In this document: in pieces, positions 1-7,452 of the stretch
Layout of the letters: the number at the start of each line of letters is the position of its first letter
Numbering within the stretch: the first letter of the stretch is position 1
Source: Clostridiales bacterium
GTDB lineage: Bacteria > Bacillota_A > Clostridia > Saccharofermentanales > Saccharofermentanaceae
NCBI GenBank assembly: GCA_017649745.1
Contig: JAGCGE010000107.1
Span: 1-12,124 of the forward strand
Direction of reading: 5' to 3'
Length of the DNA: 12,124 nucleotides
Notes under the pieces: generated by a model
What the model was told of the DNA's origin: nothing
The model's database searches: none
What the model saw: the letters and a program-made list of their open reading frames with translations, nothing else
Position numbers and translations under genes: made by a program

Positions 1-288
1 ACGATTCAGCAGAAACTTGCACCTAACATGATTACTGGATATTCTGAGCCGTTGTTCAGTAGTTTTGAAGACGCTAAGGATTGTCTGAGTGATCTTGTTG
101 AGATGCTTGACCAGTATCCTCAGGTAACAGTATCGGATTTGTACAGTCATGCTACTGTCGCTAAGAACGGCTATAGAAACGAGACTGTATTTAATAATTG
201 GGGCTGGAAGAATCTTGGTAATGCTCATGTGACATTGACTCCACAGGGCTATACTTTGAATCTGCCGAAGCCTAAGTATTTGGATTAA
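1..288 (+). CDS. Conserved phage protein of unknown function, 5' end outside window
   Basis: The frame is open from base 1 to a TAA at 286-288 (95 residues visible). An internal ATG at 28 has no ribosome site, so I treat this as the C-terminal part of a gene that starts before the window. The visible part has an acidic helical stretch (FEDAKDCLSDLVEML) followed by a C-terminal pattern, NNWGWKNLGNAHVTLTPQGY then LNLPKP. This resembles, from memory, the conserved ending of small Firmicutes siphophage proteins (GW..L..A.v....GY.l.LP.P). No enzymatic motif is visible. It sits 13 nt upstream of the next gene and is probably co-transcribed. Alternatively, translation could start at 28 and give 86 residues. 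Confidence 0.7.
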   Translation, partial: TIQQKLAPNMITGYSEPLFSSFEDAKDCLSDLVEMLDQYPQVTVSDLYSHATVAKNGYRNETVFNNWGWKNLGNAHVTLTPQGYTLNLPKPKYLD

Positions 289-301
289 TGGGAGGACTCA
301 A

Positions 302-919
302 ATGAATAAAGCTATTAAGATCGCTCTTAACATTCTGTTCGGTACAGGTGTTGGAGCTGCTGGATATTTTGTAGGTTATAAGCACGGTGAAAAGAAGACG
401 AAAGAATGGGCTTGTGCTGAGATCAATTCGATTCTTGCAGATAAGAATAAGGAAATTGACATTCTCCAGAGTGAGCAGATTGCTGATCTAGAGAAGTTGA
501 CGCCTGATATTTTGGCACAGCTTGAGCATGGTAAGGAAGATGAGGTAGTCATTGAGGACAAGCCTGAGCCGATTACTCCGGCACCTCTTAATACACAGGA
601 GATTGAGATTCCTGATCCTATTCCTGCCAAGAAAGCTACCAGAAAGAAGCCTCGTAAGACTCCGTTTATGATTACAGTTGATGAGTTTGATGAAGGATCT
701 GATGATTTCGATAGAGTAGATCTGTCGATTGATCAGTATGGAGATCTTTATGATGACGAATCAGACGATCTGTATCAGTATCCTGAGTTTGTTGGAAATG
801 ATCTAGTAAAGCGTATGCTGAAAGATATTGAATTTGGCGATGCTAAAGAGTGGTATGTAAAGAATGAGGCCATGAATACGGTTTATGATATTACTTATCG
901 TATTACGAGGCCTGTGTAA
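302..919 (+). CDS. Predicted membrane-anchored phage protein with acidic C-terminal domain
   Basis: This is a 205-residue protein. Its ATG follows GGGAGG (290-295) by 6 nt. Residues about 7-26 form one hydrophobic segment rich in Gly (FGTGVGAAGYFVGY), followed by Lys residues, which predicts a single N-terminal membrane helix with the bulk of the protein in the cytoplasm. Residues about 27-65 look like a charged helix or coiled coil. Residues 75-118 are a Pro/Glu then Lys/Arg-rich linker. From TPFMITVDEF (120-129) onward there is a very acidic conserved domain. This pattern (P[YF].I..deF...d.....sl....dG.l.dd) matches my memory of a small membrane protein family in Firmicutes siphophages. Its function is unknown, and I see no lysis or enzymatic motif. 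Confidence 0.85.
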   Translation: MNKAIKIALNILFGTGVGAAGYFVGYKHGEKKTKEWACAEINSILADKNKEIDILQSEQIADLEKLTPDILAQLEHGKEDEVVIEDKPEPITPAPLNTQEIEIPDPIPAKKATRKKPRKTPFMITVDEFDEGSDDFDRVDLSIDQYGDLYDDESDDLYQYPEFVGNDLVKRMLKDIEFGDAKEWYVKNEAMNTVYDITYRITRPV

Positions 920-932
920 AGAAAGGGGAACT

Positions 933-1451
933 ATGGACAGTTTTATGCTTTGGTTACTGCAATTCGTAGCAGACGAGCATGACATTGCCGCATACTCAAT
1001 GATATTTAATGAGTTGCATTCGTTCCCATTTGTAGCGGTTATGAAGAGGGATAGCGATAGAATTGGTGATGCAGATCTTCAGAGAATTGAGTTTATGAAT
1101 GATGTGCAGCTTTACAGTTCTATTGATATTTCTGAAGGGCCTTCTATTCTCGAGGTATTGGTAGCCCTTGCGAGAAAATTGGACGAGTTAATCGGGTATC
1201 CGGAAAGCTCACCTTATAGGTGGTTCTGGTATATGTTGGATTCGATGGGATTACGATACTTCGAGGATAGTAGGTTCGATAAGGAACAGGTTGATATTAT
1301 TATTGACAGGTTCTTGAATCGAAAATATTATGCTGACGGAAGAGGTGGTTGTTGTTACTTCCCGTGCGGTAAAGACATGCGAGAGATTGATATTTGGTAT
1401 CAATGGATGTATTATTTAAATAGTTTAGATGAATTCAAGGAGGATTTATGA
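933..1451 (+). CDS. Conserved phage protein with DGRGG motif (unknown function)
   Basis: This 172-residue protein starts at ATG 933, 4 nt after AAAGGGG (922-928). An in-frame upstream ATG at 885 lies inside the previous gene, has no ribosome site and was not used. The first 35 residues are hydrophobic and helical. The middle carries SILEVLVALARKLDEL. The C-terminus has RFLNRKYYADGRGG (DGRGG at 135-139), Cys140-Cys141, and MREIDIWYQWMYYL (149-162). The DGRGG...R[DE]...IWYQ signature resembles, from memory, a protein repeatedly found in gut Firmicutes phages next to a membrane protein like the preceding gene. No biochemical role is known to me. The stop overlaps the next start as ATGA, which implies translational coupling. 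Confidence 0.88.
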   Translation: MDSFMLWLLQFVADEHDIAAYSMIFNELHSFPFVAVMKRDSDRIGDADLQRIEFMNDVQLYSSIDISEGPSILEVLVALARKLDELIGYPESSPYRWFWYMLDSMGLRYFEDSRFDKEQVDIIIDRFLNRKYYADGRGGCCYFPCGKDMREIDIWYQWMYYLNSLDEFKEDL

Positions 1452-1756
1452 AAGACGTAGAGTATGCGTTGAAGGTTCTTAACAGTAAGGTTTATGGATT
1501 GCGAGATGCGATGGTAGACAATGCCGATGTGTATCGAAAGTTTGTGAAAGAGACACGTAATTCTTTTGATATTCTTAGGAAGAGAATTACGAGAGTTGAG
1601 CGAAGAGAATCGGTCGATAGATTCTTGATTTATTGTGTAATTGGCAGATTTATTTATGACGATTATAAGAAAGATCGCTTTAAGAAAAATTTCAAAACAC
1701 GTGCTGTTGCACGTAATTTGGATGAAAAAATCGATGGTTATGAATCCGAGGTATGA
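1448..1756 (+). CDS. Small basic coiled-coil phage protein
   Basis: This 102-residue protein overlaps the preceding gene by ATGA, with AAGGAGG (1437-1443) 4 nt before the start. Residues 1-57 are helical and strongly charged with heptad-like spacing, probably a coiled coil. Residues 59-70 (FLIYCVIGRFIY) are a short hydrophobic patch, possibly too short for a full membrane span. The C-terminus is basic, then acidic. It lies last in the four-gene block, directly before the control region of the replication operon. I do not recognise a named family. Small coiled-coil proteins with a hydrophobic patch commonly follow the DGRGG protein in such phages (from memory). Confidence 0.75.
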   Translation: MKDVEYALKVLNSKVYGLRDAMVDNADVYRKFVKETRNSFDILRKRITRVERRESVDRFLIYCVIGRFIYDDYKKDRFKKNFKTRAVARNLDEKIDGYESEV

Positions 1757-1799
1757 GCTTTGGAGACGAAAAATTGTTAAAAATTGTCAAAAATAGGTA

Positions 1800-1815
1800 A
1801 AAAATAGCCATTTTT
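1800..1815 (+). terminator. Weak AT-only hairpin after the first gene block
   Basis: AAAAAT (1800-1805), loop AGCC, then ATTTTT (1810-1815) forms a perfect 6-bp stem about 45 nt after the stop at 1756. It has no GC pairs and the T run lies inside the stem. At most it is a weak terminator or pause site for the upstream block. Confidence 0.25.
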
Positions 1816-1844
1816 GCACGTAATCACCTTCTTTTATACCCTTT

Positions 1845-1874
1845 TTAACAAATTTCTAAAATTAGTAATATAAT
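1845..1874 (+). promoter_or_regulatory. Sigma-70-type promoter of the replication operon
   Basis: TTAACA (1845-1850, one mismatch from TTGACA) is followed after 18 nt by a perfect TATAAT (1869-1874). Transcription would start near 1880-1882 and give a leader of about 54 nt before the ATG at 1935. The location at the largest gap before the replication genes, together with the box quality, supports use by the host RNA polymerase. This would make the operon an early one. An inverted TTGTTAAAAA motif covers the -35 box and another copy lies at about +3 to +13, both good repressor positions. Confidence 0.7.
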
Positions 1875-1934
1875 ATAGAAAGTTTGTTAAAAATAGGAAA
1901 AATTTTACGTTCACGTGCAAGTAAGGAGTTTTTA

Positions 1935-4900
1935 ATGGATTTCTATCGTATTACTTCAAAGAAAGTAAGGAATGGTGTAATAGAAATCTATCCCGATTTT
2001 ATCATAGGCGAAAGTAAAGATTTAATGATCAGAGGACATTCGTTTTATGCTGTTTATGACGAAGAGTCTGGGTATTGGAGCACTAATACTTTTAAAGTAA
2101 AAGATGCTGTAGACCGTGATCTGGATCAATACGCAAAACAATTTGATTCTTCAATGGTTGATATTCAGATCAAGTATATGAAGTATGATTCAAGTAAGTC
2201 TTGGAAAAACTTCTGTGAATATTTGAATAGACAGCCAGATAACTTTGTTCAATTAGATTGTAAACCTATGTTTCTAGATGACAAGCCTGAGAAGAAAGAT
2301 TATGTCAGTAAGCATCTCGATTATAATCTTAGTAGCGCAAAACCAAAATGCTGGAACGAACTTGTTGGATATTTGTATAGCGAAGAAGAGAAGCAAAAGA
2401 TCGAATGGATGATCGGAGCTATAGCTTCTGGCGAGTCTAAAACTATTCAAAAGTTTGTAGTATTCTTTGGTGCTCCCGGAACAGGTAAGTCAACTATTCT
2501 AGAAATTGTTCAGAAACTATTTAAAGGTTATTGGCAACCTATTGATAGTAAACTTCTAGCTTCAAGAGACAGCTTTGGTCTAGAGGCATTCAAGACTAAT
2601 CCTTTGATTGGTATTGAGCATGAGGCAGACCTCAGTAAGATAAATGATAATTCTAGCTTAAATAGCGTCGTATCCCACGAGGTACTATTAGTCAATGAAA
2701 AGAACAAACCTAAGTATCCTTTCAAGATTAATACGTTTCTTATGATGGGTAGTAATAAGCCTGTTAAGATAACGGACGCTAAAGCTGGAACTATCAGACG
2801 TTTGATTGATATTCAGCCGACAGGTAATGTTATGCCAGAGGATAGATATTTTGAACTGTTCAACGGTATAGATTATGAGTTGGGCGCAATAGCTAATCAA
2901 TGTCTTAAAGTTTATAAGAAGTTAGGTAAGAGTTATTATAATAGTTACAAACCTTTGGATATGCAGAGCAGAACTGATGCATTCTATAACTTTGTTGAAA
3001 TGCACTTTGATATTTTTAATGATCTAGAAGTCATAACTCTTAATCAAGCATTTGACTTGTATAAGAAGTATTGCGAGAATGAATGTTCTGGAGAGATTAA
3101 ACCTATCAAGTATGAATTTAGAGATAATCTTAAAGATTACTTTGAGCACTTCGATAAGGATTTATATTATGTAGATAAGAAGGGTAAAAGACAGCACGTT
3201 ACAAATGCATATACAGGTTTTAAAGCTGAGAAATTTAAGTATAAGTTCAAAGGCAAGAAAAATGATGAAGCTAGACCTTGGCTTGAATTTGATCAGCAGA
3301 AAAGTCTGTTAGATGATATTTGTAAAGAATGTCCTGCTCAGTATAGCAATAAACATGGGACGCCTAGTAAACCGTGGAAAGATGTTACCACAACACTTAA
3401 AGATCTAGACACTACTAAAGAGCATTATGTTCAAGTTCCATCGAATATGATCGTTATTGACTTTGATATTAAGGACGTATCAGGCGAAAAGAACTTCGAA
3501 CTTAATTTAGCTGAAGCAAGTAAGTGGCCTCCAACTTATGCAGAATTGAGCAAATCTGGTAAAGGCATTCATTTGCATTATTACTATGATGGAGATGTAA
3601 GTCTTCTAAGTAGAACTTATGCAGATGCAATTGAAATAAAGCCTTTTACTGGTAACTCAGCATTAAGAAGAAAACTTACATTGTGTAATGCTTTAGCAAT
3701 AGCAACAATTAGCAGTGGATTAGCTCTTAAGCAGAAAAGTGGTAAGACTATGGACGAAAAGGTTTTGAAGGACGAGAGGCACCTTAGGAGCTGTATTATT
3801 AAGGCTCTGAAGAAACAGATATGGCCTAATACTAAACCAAATATTGACTATATCGATATGGTGCTTACGCAAGCTTATGAAAGTGGAATGCACTATGATG
3901 TAAGTGATATGAGGAATGATATTCTTTCATTTGCATTTAGTTCCACCAATCAAAGCGAATATTGTATCTCAGTTGTTAAGAACATGAAATTCAAGAGTGA
4001 GGAACCAAGTCCTCCAGATCTTGCATATAAAGATGAAGATCCATTGATATTCTTTGACGTTGAGGTTTATCCTAATCTATTTGTTTTGTGTTACAAAAAA
4101 CTAGGAGATAACAATGTAGTAAGACTTATTAATCCTACACCTGAAGAAGTCACTAAAGTGATATTTGGTGGTAACAAGAAAAGATGGGTTGGCTTTAACT
4201 GTAGAAGGTACGATAATCATATCGTTTATGCTAGATCACTTGGTTACACGAATGAGATGCTATTTGATATTTCTCAAAGAATTATTAATGAGAAGAATGA
4301 TCGAGGTTGTTTCTTTGGCGAAGCTTATAACTTGTCATGGGCTGATATTTATGACTATGCAACTAAGAAGCAGAGTTTGAAGAAATGGGAAATTGAACTT
4401 GGCATTCATCATCAGGAAATGGATCTTGACTGGACACAGCCAGTTCCAGAAGAACTTTGGGAAAAAGTAGCAGATTATTGTTGTAATGATGTTAATGCAA
4501 CTGAAGCAGTTTACAATGCAACACTAGAAGATCTGACTATCAGAATGATATTGTCTGAATTGTCTGGACTTAGCGTGAATGATCCTTCCAGATTACATTC
4601 CACTAAAATTATATTTGGCGATGATAAGAAACCTGAATTAGTATATACAGATCTGTCTGAAATGTTCCCCGGCTATAAGTACGAATATGGCCATAGCAGT
4701 TACAGAGGTGAAGATCCCGGTGAAGGTGGATATGTATTTGCTGTTCCGGGAATGTATGGATATACTCCAGTTCTGGATGTAGCAAGTATGCATCCTAGTT
4801 CTATCATTGCTCTCAATTTGTTTGGCAAGTACACAGTTAACTTTGAGATGCTAAAAGATATTCGTATCTTAATTAAACATAAAGAGTTTGACAAAGTTGC

Positions 4901-5702
4901 TAAAATGTTCGACGGTAAACTTGCTAAATATTTGAAAGATGAAGAGACAGCTCAGTCATTAAGTAAAGCTCTGAAGTTAGTAATTAATTCCGTATATGGC
5001 TATACAACAGCCAAATTTGCAAATCCCTTCAAAGATCCTCGTAACATTGATAATATTGTTGCGAAGCGTGGGGCTTTGTTCATGATCGATTTGAAACATG
5101 TGGTACAAGATGAACTTCATTATCCTGTTGCACACATTAAGACAGACTCGATTAAGATTCCCGGAGCAGATCAGAAAGTTATTGATCGCGTAATCGAAGA
5201 AGGTAAGAAGTATGGTTATAACTTCGAGATTGAGGAAGTCTTTGAAAAGTTGTGTTTGGTTAATGATGCAGTGTTTGTAGGTAAAGAAGCAAGAACTGGA
5301 GAATGGATTACAACCGGAGCTCAGTTTGCAGTACCATATGTTAAGAAAACTTTATTCACACATGAGCCATTGATATTTGATGACTTCTGTGTAACACGTG
5401 CCGTACAGACTTCAATGTATTTGGAATTTACAAAACCAGATGGAAGTATTGAACGTCGCTTTGTAGGTAAGGTTGGCTTGTTCTGTCCTATGAAGACTAA
5501 CGGCGGAAAATTAGTAAGTGCTAGAGGTGAAGGAAAATACAATTCTGTTACCGATAGTAAAGATTGGCTTTGGCTGGAAGCAGAAGTAGTCAAGCAGCTC
5601 GGACTTGAAGATGACATTGACTATGGATATTTTGAACAGAAAGCCGAAGAAGCAAGAAAAACTATAGAACAGTTTGGAGACTTTGAAGAGTTTGTCTCCT
5701 AG
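1935..5702 (+). CDS. Fused SF3 helicase - AEP primase - exonuclease - family B DNA polymerase
   Basis: This 1255-residue protein starts at ATG 1935, after AAGGAG; an in-frame TTG at 1884 falls in the promoter leader and is rejected. Domains in order: (a) SF3/D5-like helicase ATPase with Walker A GAPGTGKST (179-187), Walker B LIGIEHEAD (224-232), motif C LMMGSN (269-274) and Arg finger TIRRL (286-290). (b) AEP-type primase with VIDFD (D509, D511), SGKGIHLH (541-548) and IEIKPF (566-571). (c) 3'-5' exonuclease with Exo I D708/E710, Exo II N755...D760, Exo III Y848..D852. (d) Family B polymerase with motif A LDVASMHPS (D948), motif B K1014..NSVYG (1018-1022), motif C KTDS (D1071). Motif C lacks the first Asp of the textbook DTDS. 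It would open, prime, copy and proofread phage DNA in the cytoplasm. Similar fusions, often labelled only DNA polymerase, occur in Firmicutes phages from memory. First gene of the replication operon. Confidence 0.93.
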   Translation: MDFYRITSKKVRNGVIEIYPDFIIGESKDLMIRGHSFYAVYDEESGYWSTNTFKVKDAVDRDLDQYAKQFDSSMVDIQIKYMKYDSSKSWKNFCEYLNRQPDNFVQLDCKPMFLDDKPEKKDYVSKHLDYNLSSAKPKCWNELVGYLYSEEEKQKIEWMIGAIASGESKTIQKFVVFFGAPGTGKSTILEIVQKLFKGYWQPIDSKLLASRDSFGLEAFKTNPLIGIEHEADLSKINDNSSLNSVVSHEVLLVNEKNKPKYPFKINTFLMMGSNKPVKITDAKAGTIRRLIDIQPTGNVMPEDRYFELFNGIDYELGAIANQCLKVYKKLGKSYYNSYKPLDMQSRTDAFYNFVEMHFDIFNDLEVITLNQAFDLYKKYCENECSGEIKPIKYEFRDNLKDYFEHFDKDLYYVDKKGKRQHVTNAYTGFKAEKFKYKFKGKKNDEARPWLEFDQQKSLLDDICKECPAQYSNKHGTPSKPWKDVTTTLKDLDTTKEHYVQVPSNMIVIDFDIKDVSGEKNFELNLAEASKWPPTYAELSKSGKGIHLHYYYDGDVSLLSRTYADAIEIKPFTGNSALRRKLTLCNALAIATISSGLALKQKSGKTMDEKVLKDERHLRSCIIKALKKQIWPNTKPNIDYIDMVLTQAYESGMHYDVSDMRNDILSFAFSSTNQSEYCISVVKNMKFKSEEPSPPDLAYKDEDPLIFFDVEVYPNLFVLCYKKLGDNNVVRLINPTPEEVTKVIFGGNKKRWVGFNCRRYDNHIVYARSLGYTNEMLFDISQRIINEKNDRGCFFGEAYNLSWADIYDYATKKQSLKKWEIELGIHHQEMDLDWTQPVPEELWEKVADYCCNDVNATEAVYNATLEDLTIRMILSELSGLSVNDPSRLHSTKIIFGDDKKPELVYTDLSEMFPGYKYEYGHSSYRGEDPGEGGYVFAVPGMYGYTPVLDVASMHPSSIIALNLFGKYTVNFEMLKDIRILIKHKEFDKVAKMFDGKLAKYLKDEETAQSLSKALKLVINSVYGYTTAKFANPFKDPRNIDNIVAKRGALFMIDLKHVVQDELHYPVAHIKTDSIKIPGADQKVIDRVIEEGKKYGYNFEIEEVFEKLCLVNDAVFVGKEARTGEWITTGAQFAVPYVKKTLFTHEPLIFDDFCVTRAVQTSMYLEFTKPDGSIERRFVGKVGLFCPMKTNGGKLVSARGEGKYNSVTDSKDWLWLEAEVVKQLGLEDDIDYGYFEQKAEEARKTIEQFGDFEEFVS

Positions 5703-5714
5703 AAAGGAATTATT

Positions 5715-6191
5715 ATGTTTAGAATTGAAGGACGTAAAGTTATTATCGAGGATGCACAGATTGTTCCGGCTCTTAAGAATTTTGGCGGAGATAAGTTTGG
5801 GCCTAGCGGAATGAGAGACTTCATGATTATGGTTAATGAAGATGAGGCAGCGGCTCTTGCTGAACTCGGTTATAACCTGTACTTCTTTAATACTCAAGAT
5901 GAAGAGGGAAATGATATTTCTATTCCGGAGTTGAAGATCAGAGTTCGTTTCGATAAGTTCCCTCCGGAAGTTTATACAGTATATGGTGGTGTTGGCGGAA
6001 CTATTACTCAGCTTGACGAGACTACTATTGGAGAGCTTGACAATATTAGATTCTTGTCGTGTGATATTTCGTTCACTCCTTACAATTGGGAGAGAGGCGG
6101 AAAGTCTGGCACGACAGCGTATCTTAGGACTATGTATGTAGTCATTCCTAAGAAAGATTTCGCTGACAAGTATAATATGTCGATGATTTAA
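5715..6191 (+). CDS. ssb: Phage single-stranded DNA-binding protein
   Basis: This 158-residue protein starts 6 nt after AAAGGA (5703-5708) and 12 nt after the polymerase stop. The opening, FRIEGRKVIIEDAQIVPALKNFGG, and the closing pattern SFTPYNWERGGKSGTTAYLR, followed by TMYVVI, match the layout I know from small phage OB-fold SSBs (..N..G....f.p.G...F......n.....L...G....PY.W...gk.G..AYl.smYv.i). It should coat ssDNA at the fork behind the helicase-primase-polymerase made just upstream. It ends KKDFADKYNMSMI and has no acidic tail of the cellular SSB kind, so partner recruitment by such a tail is not expected. The family assignment rests on pattern memory rather than a catalytic motif. Confidence 0.8.
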   Translation: MFRIEGRKVIIEDAQIVPALKNFGGDKFGPSGMRDFMIMVNEDEAAALAELGYNLYFFNTQDEEGNDISIPELKIRVRFDKFPPEVYTVYGGVGGTITQLDETTIGELDNIRFLSCDISFTPYNWERGGKSGTTAYLRTMYVVIPKKDFADKYNMSMI

Positions 6192-6205
6192 GGAGATTGA
6201 TATTT

Positions 6206-7375
6206 ATGGCATTCTTGTATCCTTATCAAGAAGATGCCGTAAAGAGAATGAAGAACGGTTGCATCCTTTGCGGCGGAGTTGGTAGTGGCAAATCTAGAAC
6301 TGGTTTAGCATATTACTTTCTCCGCCAAGGCGGGGATTTAGAAAATATTAAACCACTAGCCAAACCTAAAAAATTGTATATTATTACAACAGCTAGAAAA
6401 CGTGATACAGATGAGTGGATTGGTGAATTAGCACCATTTGGTATTCATGCTGAGGCTATTGACTCTTGGAATAATATTAAAAAATATGCCGACATCAGGG
6501 ACTCCTTTTTCTTATTTGACGAGCAGCGTGTCGTCGGGTATGGTTCATGGAGTAAAACCTTCATTAAGATTGCACGTAACAATGAATGGATATTACTCTC
6601 AGCCACACCCGGCGATACATGGCTCGACTACGTTCCAGTTTTTATAGCGAATGGGTTTTATAAGAATAAAACAGAGTTCACATGTTTGCATGTTGTATAT
6701 GGTCGTAATACTAAGTATCCTATCATAAAGAGCTATCTTAATGTTGGTAGGCTGTTAAGACTGAGAAATGATATTCTTATTAACATGGACTATCGCACTC
6801 CAGCGACAGCTAATCATCAGACGATTATATGCGACTATGATATGAAAACTTATAAGCAAACTCTTAAGACTAGACAGAATCCTAAAACAGGAGAACCGTT
6901 CAATGATATTTCGGCACTATGCTATTATTTAAGAAGAATTTCTAATGAGTCTTTAAGTAGACAGAGTATAACTAAGCAAATAGCAGATAAACATGGAAGA
7001 GTAATAATCTTTTATTCTTTTGACTATGAGTTAGATATACTTAAGAAATTATTCTACAATAAAGGTTTTGATATTGCTGAGTGGAATGGTCATAAGCATG
7101 AAGATGTACCAGACAGCGGGAGGTGGGTATATCTTGTAAATTATATGGCTGGAGCAGAAGGATGGAATTGCATTAAGACAGACACAATGATATTCTATAG
7201 TCAGTCGTATAGTTACAAAACAATGGTTCAAGCGAGCGGTCGTATTGATCGTCTTAATACTCCATATAAAGTTCTTAATTACTATCATTTAAGATCAAAT
7301 AGTTCTATTGATATTTCCATAATGAAGGCACTAGCAGGTAAGAGGAACTTTAATGAGAGAGATTTCGTTTTGTGA
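6206..7375 (+). CDS. SNF2-like superfamily 2 helicase/ATPase
   Basis: This 389-residue protein starts at ATG 6206, 10 nt after AAGGAG (6190-6195, overlapping the SSB stop). A TTG at 6197 is not needed. Motifs: Q-like YPYQEDAVKRM (5-15), Walker A GGVGSGKS (23-30), motif II DEQR (105-108), motif III SATPG (132-136), motif V GAEGWN (316-321) and motif VI QASGRIDR (342-349). This is the core of phage DEAD/SNF2-type ATPases without large added domains, short compared with cellular SNF2 proteins. It is likely a dsDNA translocase or fork/recombination remodeller. Motif II reads DEQR rather than DEAH or DEAD; the two acidic residues needed for ATP hydrolysis are present. Exact substrate cannot be told from sequence. 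Confidence 0.92.
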   Translation: MAFLYPYQEDAVKRMKNGCILCGGVGSGKSRTGLAYYFLRQGGDLENIKPLAKPKKLYIITTARKRDTDEWIGELAPFGIHAEAIDSWNNIKKYADIRDSFFLFDEQRVVGYGSWSKTFIKIARNNEWILLSATPGDTWLDYVPVFIANGFYKNKTEFTCLHVVYGRNTKYPIIKSYLNVGRLLRLRNDILINMDYRTPATANHQTIICDYDMKTYKQTLKTRQNPKTGEPFNDISALCYYLRRISNESLSRQSITKQIADKHGRVIIFYSFDYELDILKKLFYNKGFDIAEWNGHKHEDVPDSGRWVYLVNYMAGAEGWNCIKTDTMIFYSQSYSYKTMVQASGRIDRLNTPYKVLNYYHLRSNSSIDISIMKALAGKRNFNERDFVL

Positions 7376-7397
7376 AATTCGCGAAAGAATCACTCCC

Positions 7398-7403
7398 TAT
7401 AAT
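7398..7403 (+). promoter_or_regulatory. Possible internal -10 box before the nuclease genes
   Basis: A perfect TATAAT lies in the 77-nt gap between the helicase and VRR-NUC genes, which is the largest gap inside the operon. No -35 box is found at 16-18 nt spacing. The nearest match, TTGTGA (7370-7375), is 22 nt away, which is too far. The 8-bp palindrome TTCGCGAA (7378-7385) sits where a -35 region would be and could be a regulator site. Treat as a weak candidate. Confidence 0.3.
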
Positions 7404-7452
7404 AGAAGAGATAGAGTAAGATCTGTCCCTTTACTTTTTTGGTATTGATATT

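Larger units (their letters stand above)
1774..1893. repeat. Four copies of a TTGTTAAAAA-type operator-like motif
   Basis: Copies read directly from the sequence: TTGTTAAAAA at 1774-1783 (+), TTGTCAAAAATAGG at 1784-1797 (+, one change in the 10-base core), TTTTTAACAA at 1842-1851 (the same core on the - strand, overlapping the -35 box), and TTGTTAAAAATAGG at 1884-1897 (+, just past the predicted transcription start). The second and fourth copies share the extra TAGG. The placement around one promoter suggests binding sites for a regulator (inference). The region is AT-rich, so some chance similarity is possible, but the shared 14-base extension argues against that for two of the copies. Confidence 0.5.

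Noticed and set aside
376..630. Minus-strand open frame inside the membrane-protein gene; similar minus-strand frames lie inside the polymerase, helicase and RNA polymerase genes
   Set aside because: They lie opposite strongly supported genes, have low-complexity translations and no ribosome sites, so they are shadows of the coding strand.
1884..1934. TTG start that would add 17 residues to the polymerase fusion
   Set aside because: It overlaps the predicted transcription start region and a repeated motif, and has no ribosome site; ATG 1935 has AAGGAG at good spacing.
4165..4380. 71-aa + strand frame inside the polymerase gene
   Set aside because: It lies out of frame within the exonuclease domain, covering the essential Exo II motif, with no ribosome site or recognisable protein pattern.
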